DNA from: Bacteroidales bacterium
GTDB lineage: Bacteria; Bacteroidota; Bacteroidia; Bacteroidales; UBA932
Direction: 5' to 3'
NCBI GenBank assembly: GCA_017383945.1
Contig: JAFNUQ010000091.1
Span: forward strand, 1-9,136
DNA length: 9,136 nucleotides
Part shown: piece after piece, positions 8,746 to 9,136 of the stretch
Layout of the letters: every line of letters starts with the position of its first letter
Position numbering within the stretch: position 1 is the stretch's first letter
Notes under the pieces: model-generated
The model's database searches: none
The model's input: the letters and a program-made list of their open reading frames with translations, nothing else
What the model was told of the DNA's origin: nothing
Position numbers and translations under genes: made by a program

Positions 8746-9136
8746 CAGAACTGCTTCTTGAGAGCCTCAATCTTAGCATCTGCATCGTCGCCCTTGGCGC
8801 CGAAGTAGAACTTGATCTTAGGCTCAGTACCTGAAGGTCTCACTGAAACCACATCTCCTGCCTCATCAAAGAACTGAAGCACGTTTGAAGATGGCTGACC
8901 TGTCTTCTCTGGCTCGAGGTAGTCGATAACCTTTGTTACCGGCGAGCCGCAAAGCTCCTGAGGAGGATTTGATCTGAGATCCTTCATCATCTGCTGAATC
9001 TCCTGAGCTCCGGATACGCCCTTGCGCACTACAGATACGAGGCCTTCCTTGCGATATCCAAACTCCTTGTAGATCTTCTGGAGGAGCTGATAAAGGGTCT
9101 TGCCCTGCTCTGCAGCCCAAGCTGCGCACTCTGCAA
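8742..9136 (-). CDS. Phosphohexomutase (phosphoglucomutase/phosphomannomutase family), C-terminal part
   Basis: The 3' end of a minus-strand gene that begins beyond the right edge; 130 residues are visible and no stop occurs up to the edge. The final domain carries VRPSGTEPKIKFYF (encoded around 8806-8847), the phosphate-binding loop of the alpha-D-phosphohexomutases, which interconvert hexose 1- and 6-phosphates. Upstream, the blocks QGKTLYQLLQKIY and GVSGAQEIQQMM fit the long bacterial phosphoglucomutase/phosphomannomutase type (about 550-600 aa) rather than GlmM. A GTG at 9027-9029 could be read as a start but lies inside the conserved domain, so it is an internal valine. Substrate preference (glucose or mannose phosphate) cannot be told from this part. 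Confidence 0.93.
   Translation of the reverse strand, partial: AECAAWAAEQGKTLYQLLQKIYKEFGYRKEGLVSVVRKGVSGAQEIQQMMKDLRSNPPQELCGSPVTKVIDYLEPEKTGQPSSNVLQFFDEAGDVVSVRPSGTEPKIKFYFGAKGDDADAKIEALKKQFC

Overview
The window is a chromosomal segment of a Bacteroidota bacterium, most likely a member of the Bacteroidales. The evidence is the short type of GyrB (670 aa, without the extra TOPRIM insertion of Escherichia coli GyrB), promoters of the Bacteroidota type (TAnnTTTG at -7), A-rich leaders without a clear Shine-Dalgarno sequence, signal peptides ending in Ala-Gln, and protein families that I know mainly from this phylum. I cannot fix the genus from the sequence. All genes are of chromosomal, vertically inherited character; I see no insertion sequence, CRISPR array, rRNA or tRNA.

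Layout. At the left edge (2-82, +) lies the last 26 codons of an unidentified gene. After about 70 bases comes a strong 13-bp bidirectional terminator (151-184), shared with the convergent minus-strand gene block. That block is transcribed leftwards in the order: a 990-aa secreted TPR protein (4336-7308), a 530-aa outer-membrane beta-barrel protein (2741-4333), gyrB (673-2685), and a 165-aa membrane-anchored protein (174-671). The last one resembles only the N-terminal part of the 7TM-HD (PgpH-like) phosphodiesterases. Spacings of 2 bp (TPR/barrel) and 1 bp (gyrB/165-aa gene) suggest translational coupling. The 55-bp gap before gyrB holds a candidate gyrB promoter, so gyrB may be transcribed both from it and by read-through.

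To the right of the TPR gene a 109-bp, AT-rich divergent promoter region (7309-7417) also drives ftsE (7418-8104, +), which is followed after 2 bp by nth (endonuclease III, 8107-8745, +). nth converges on the 3' end of a phosphohexomutase gene (8742 to the right edge, -). Their stop codons overlap inside a single CTAG palindrome, with no room for a terminator.

How the genes fit together. The TPR/barrel pair and ftsE look like an envelope or cell-division module read from one divergent control region. gyrB and nth (DNA topology and base-excision repair) sit downstream in each arm. The most interesting items are the truncated 7TM-HD-like gene whose stop codon lies inside the terminator stem, and the uncharacterised TPR/barrel pair facing an ftsE that has no ftsX beside it. 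Seven of eight stop codons in the window are TAG, one is TAA and none is TGA.
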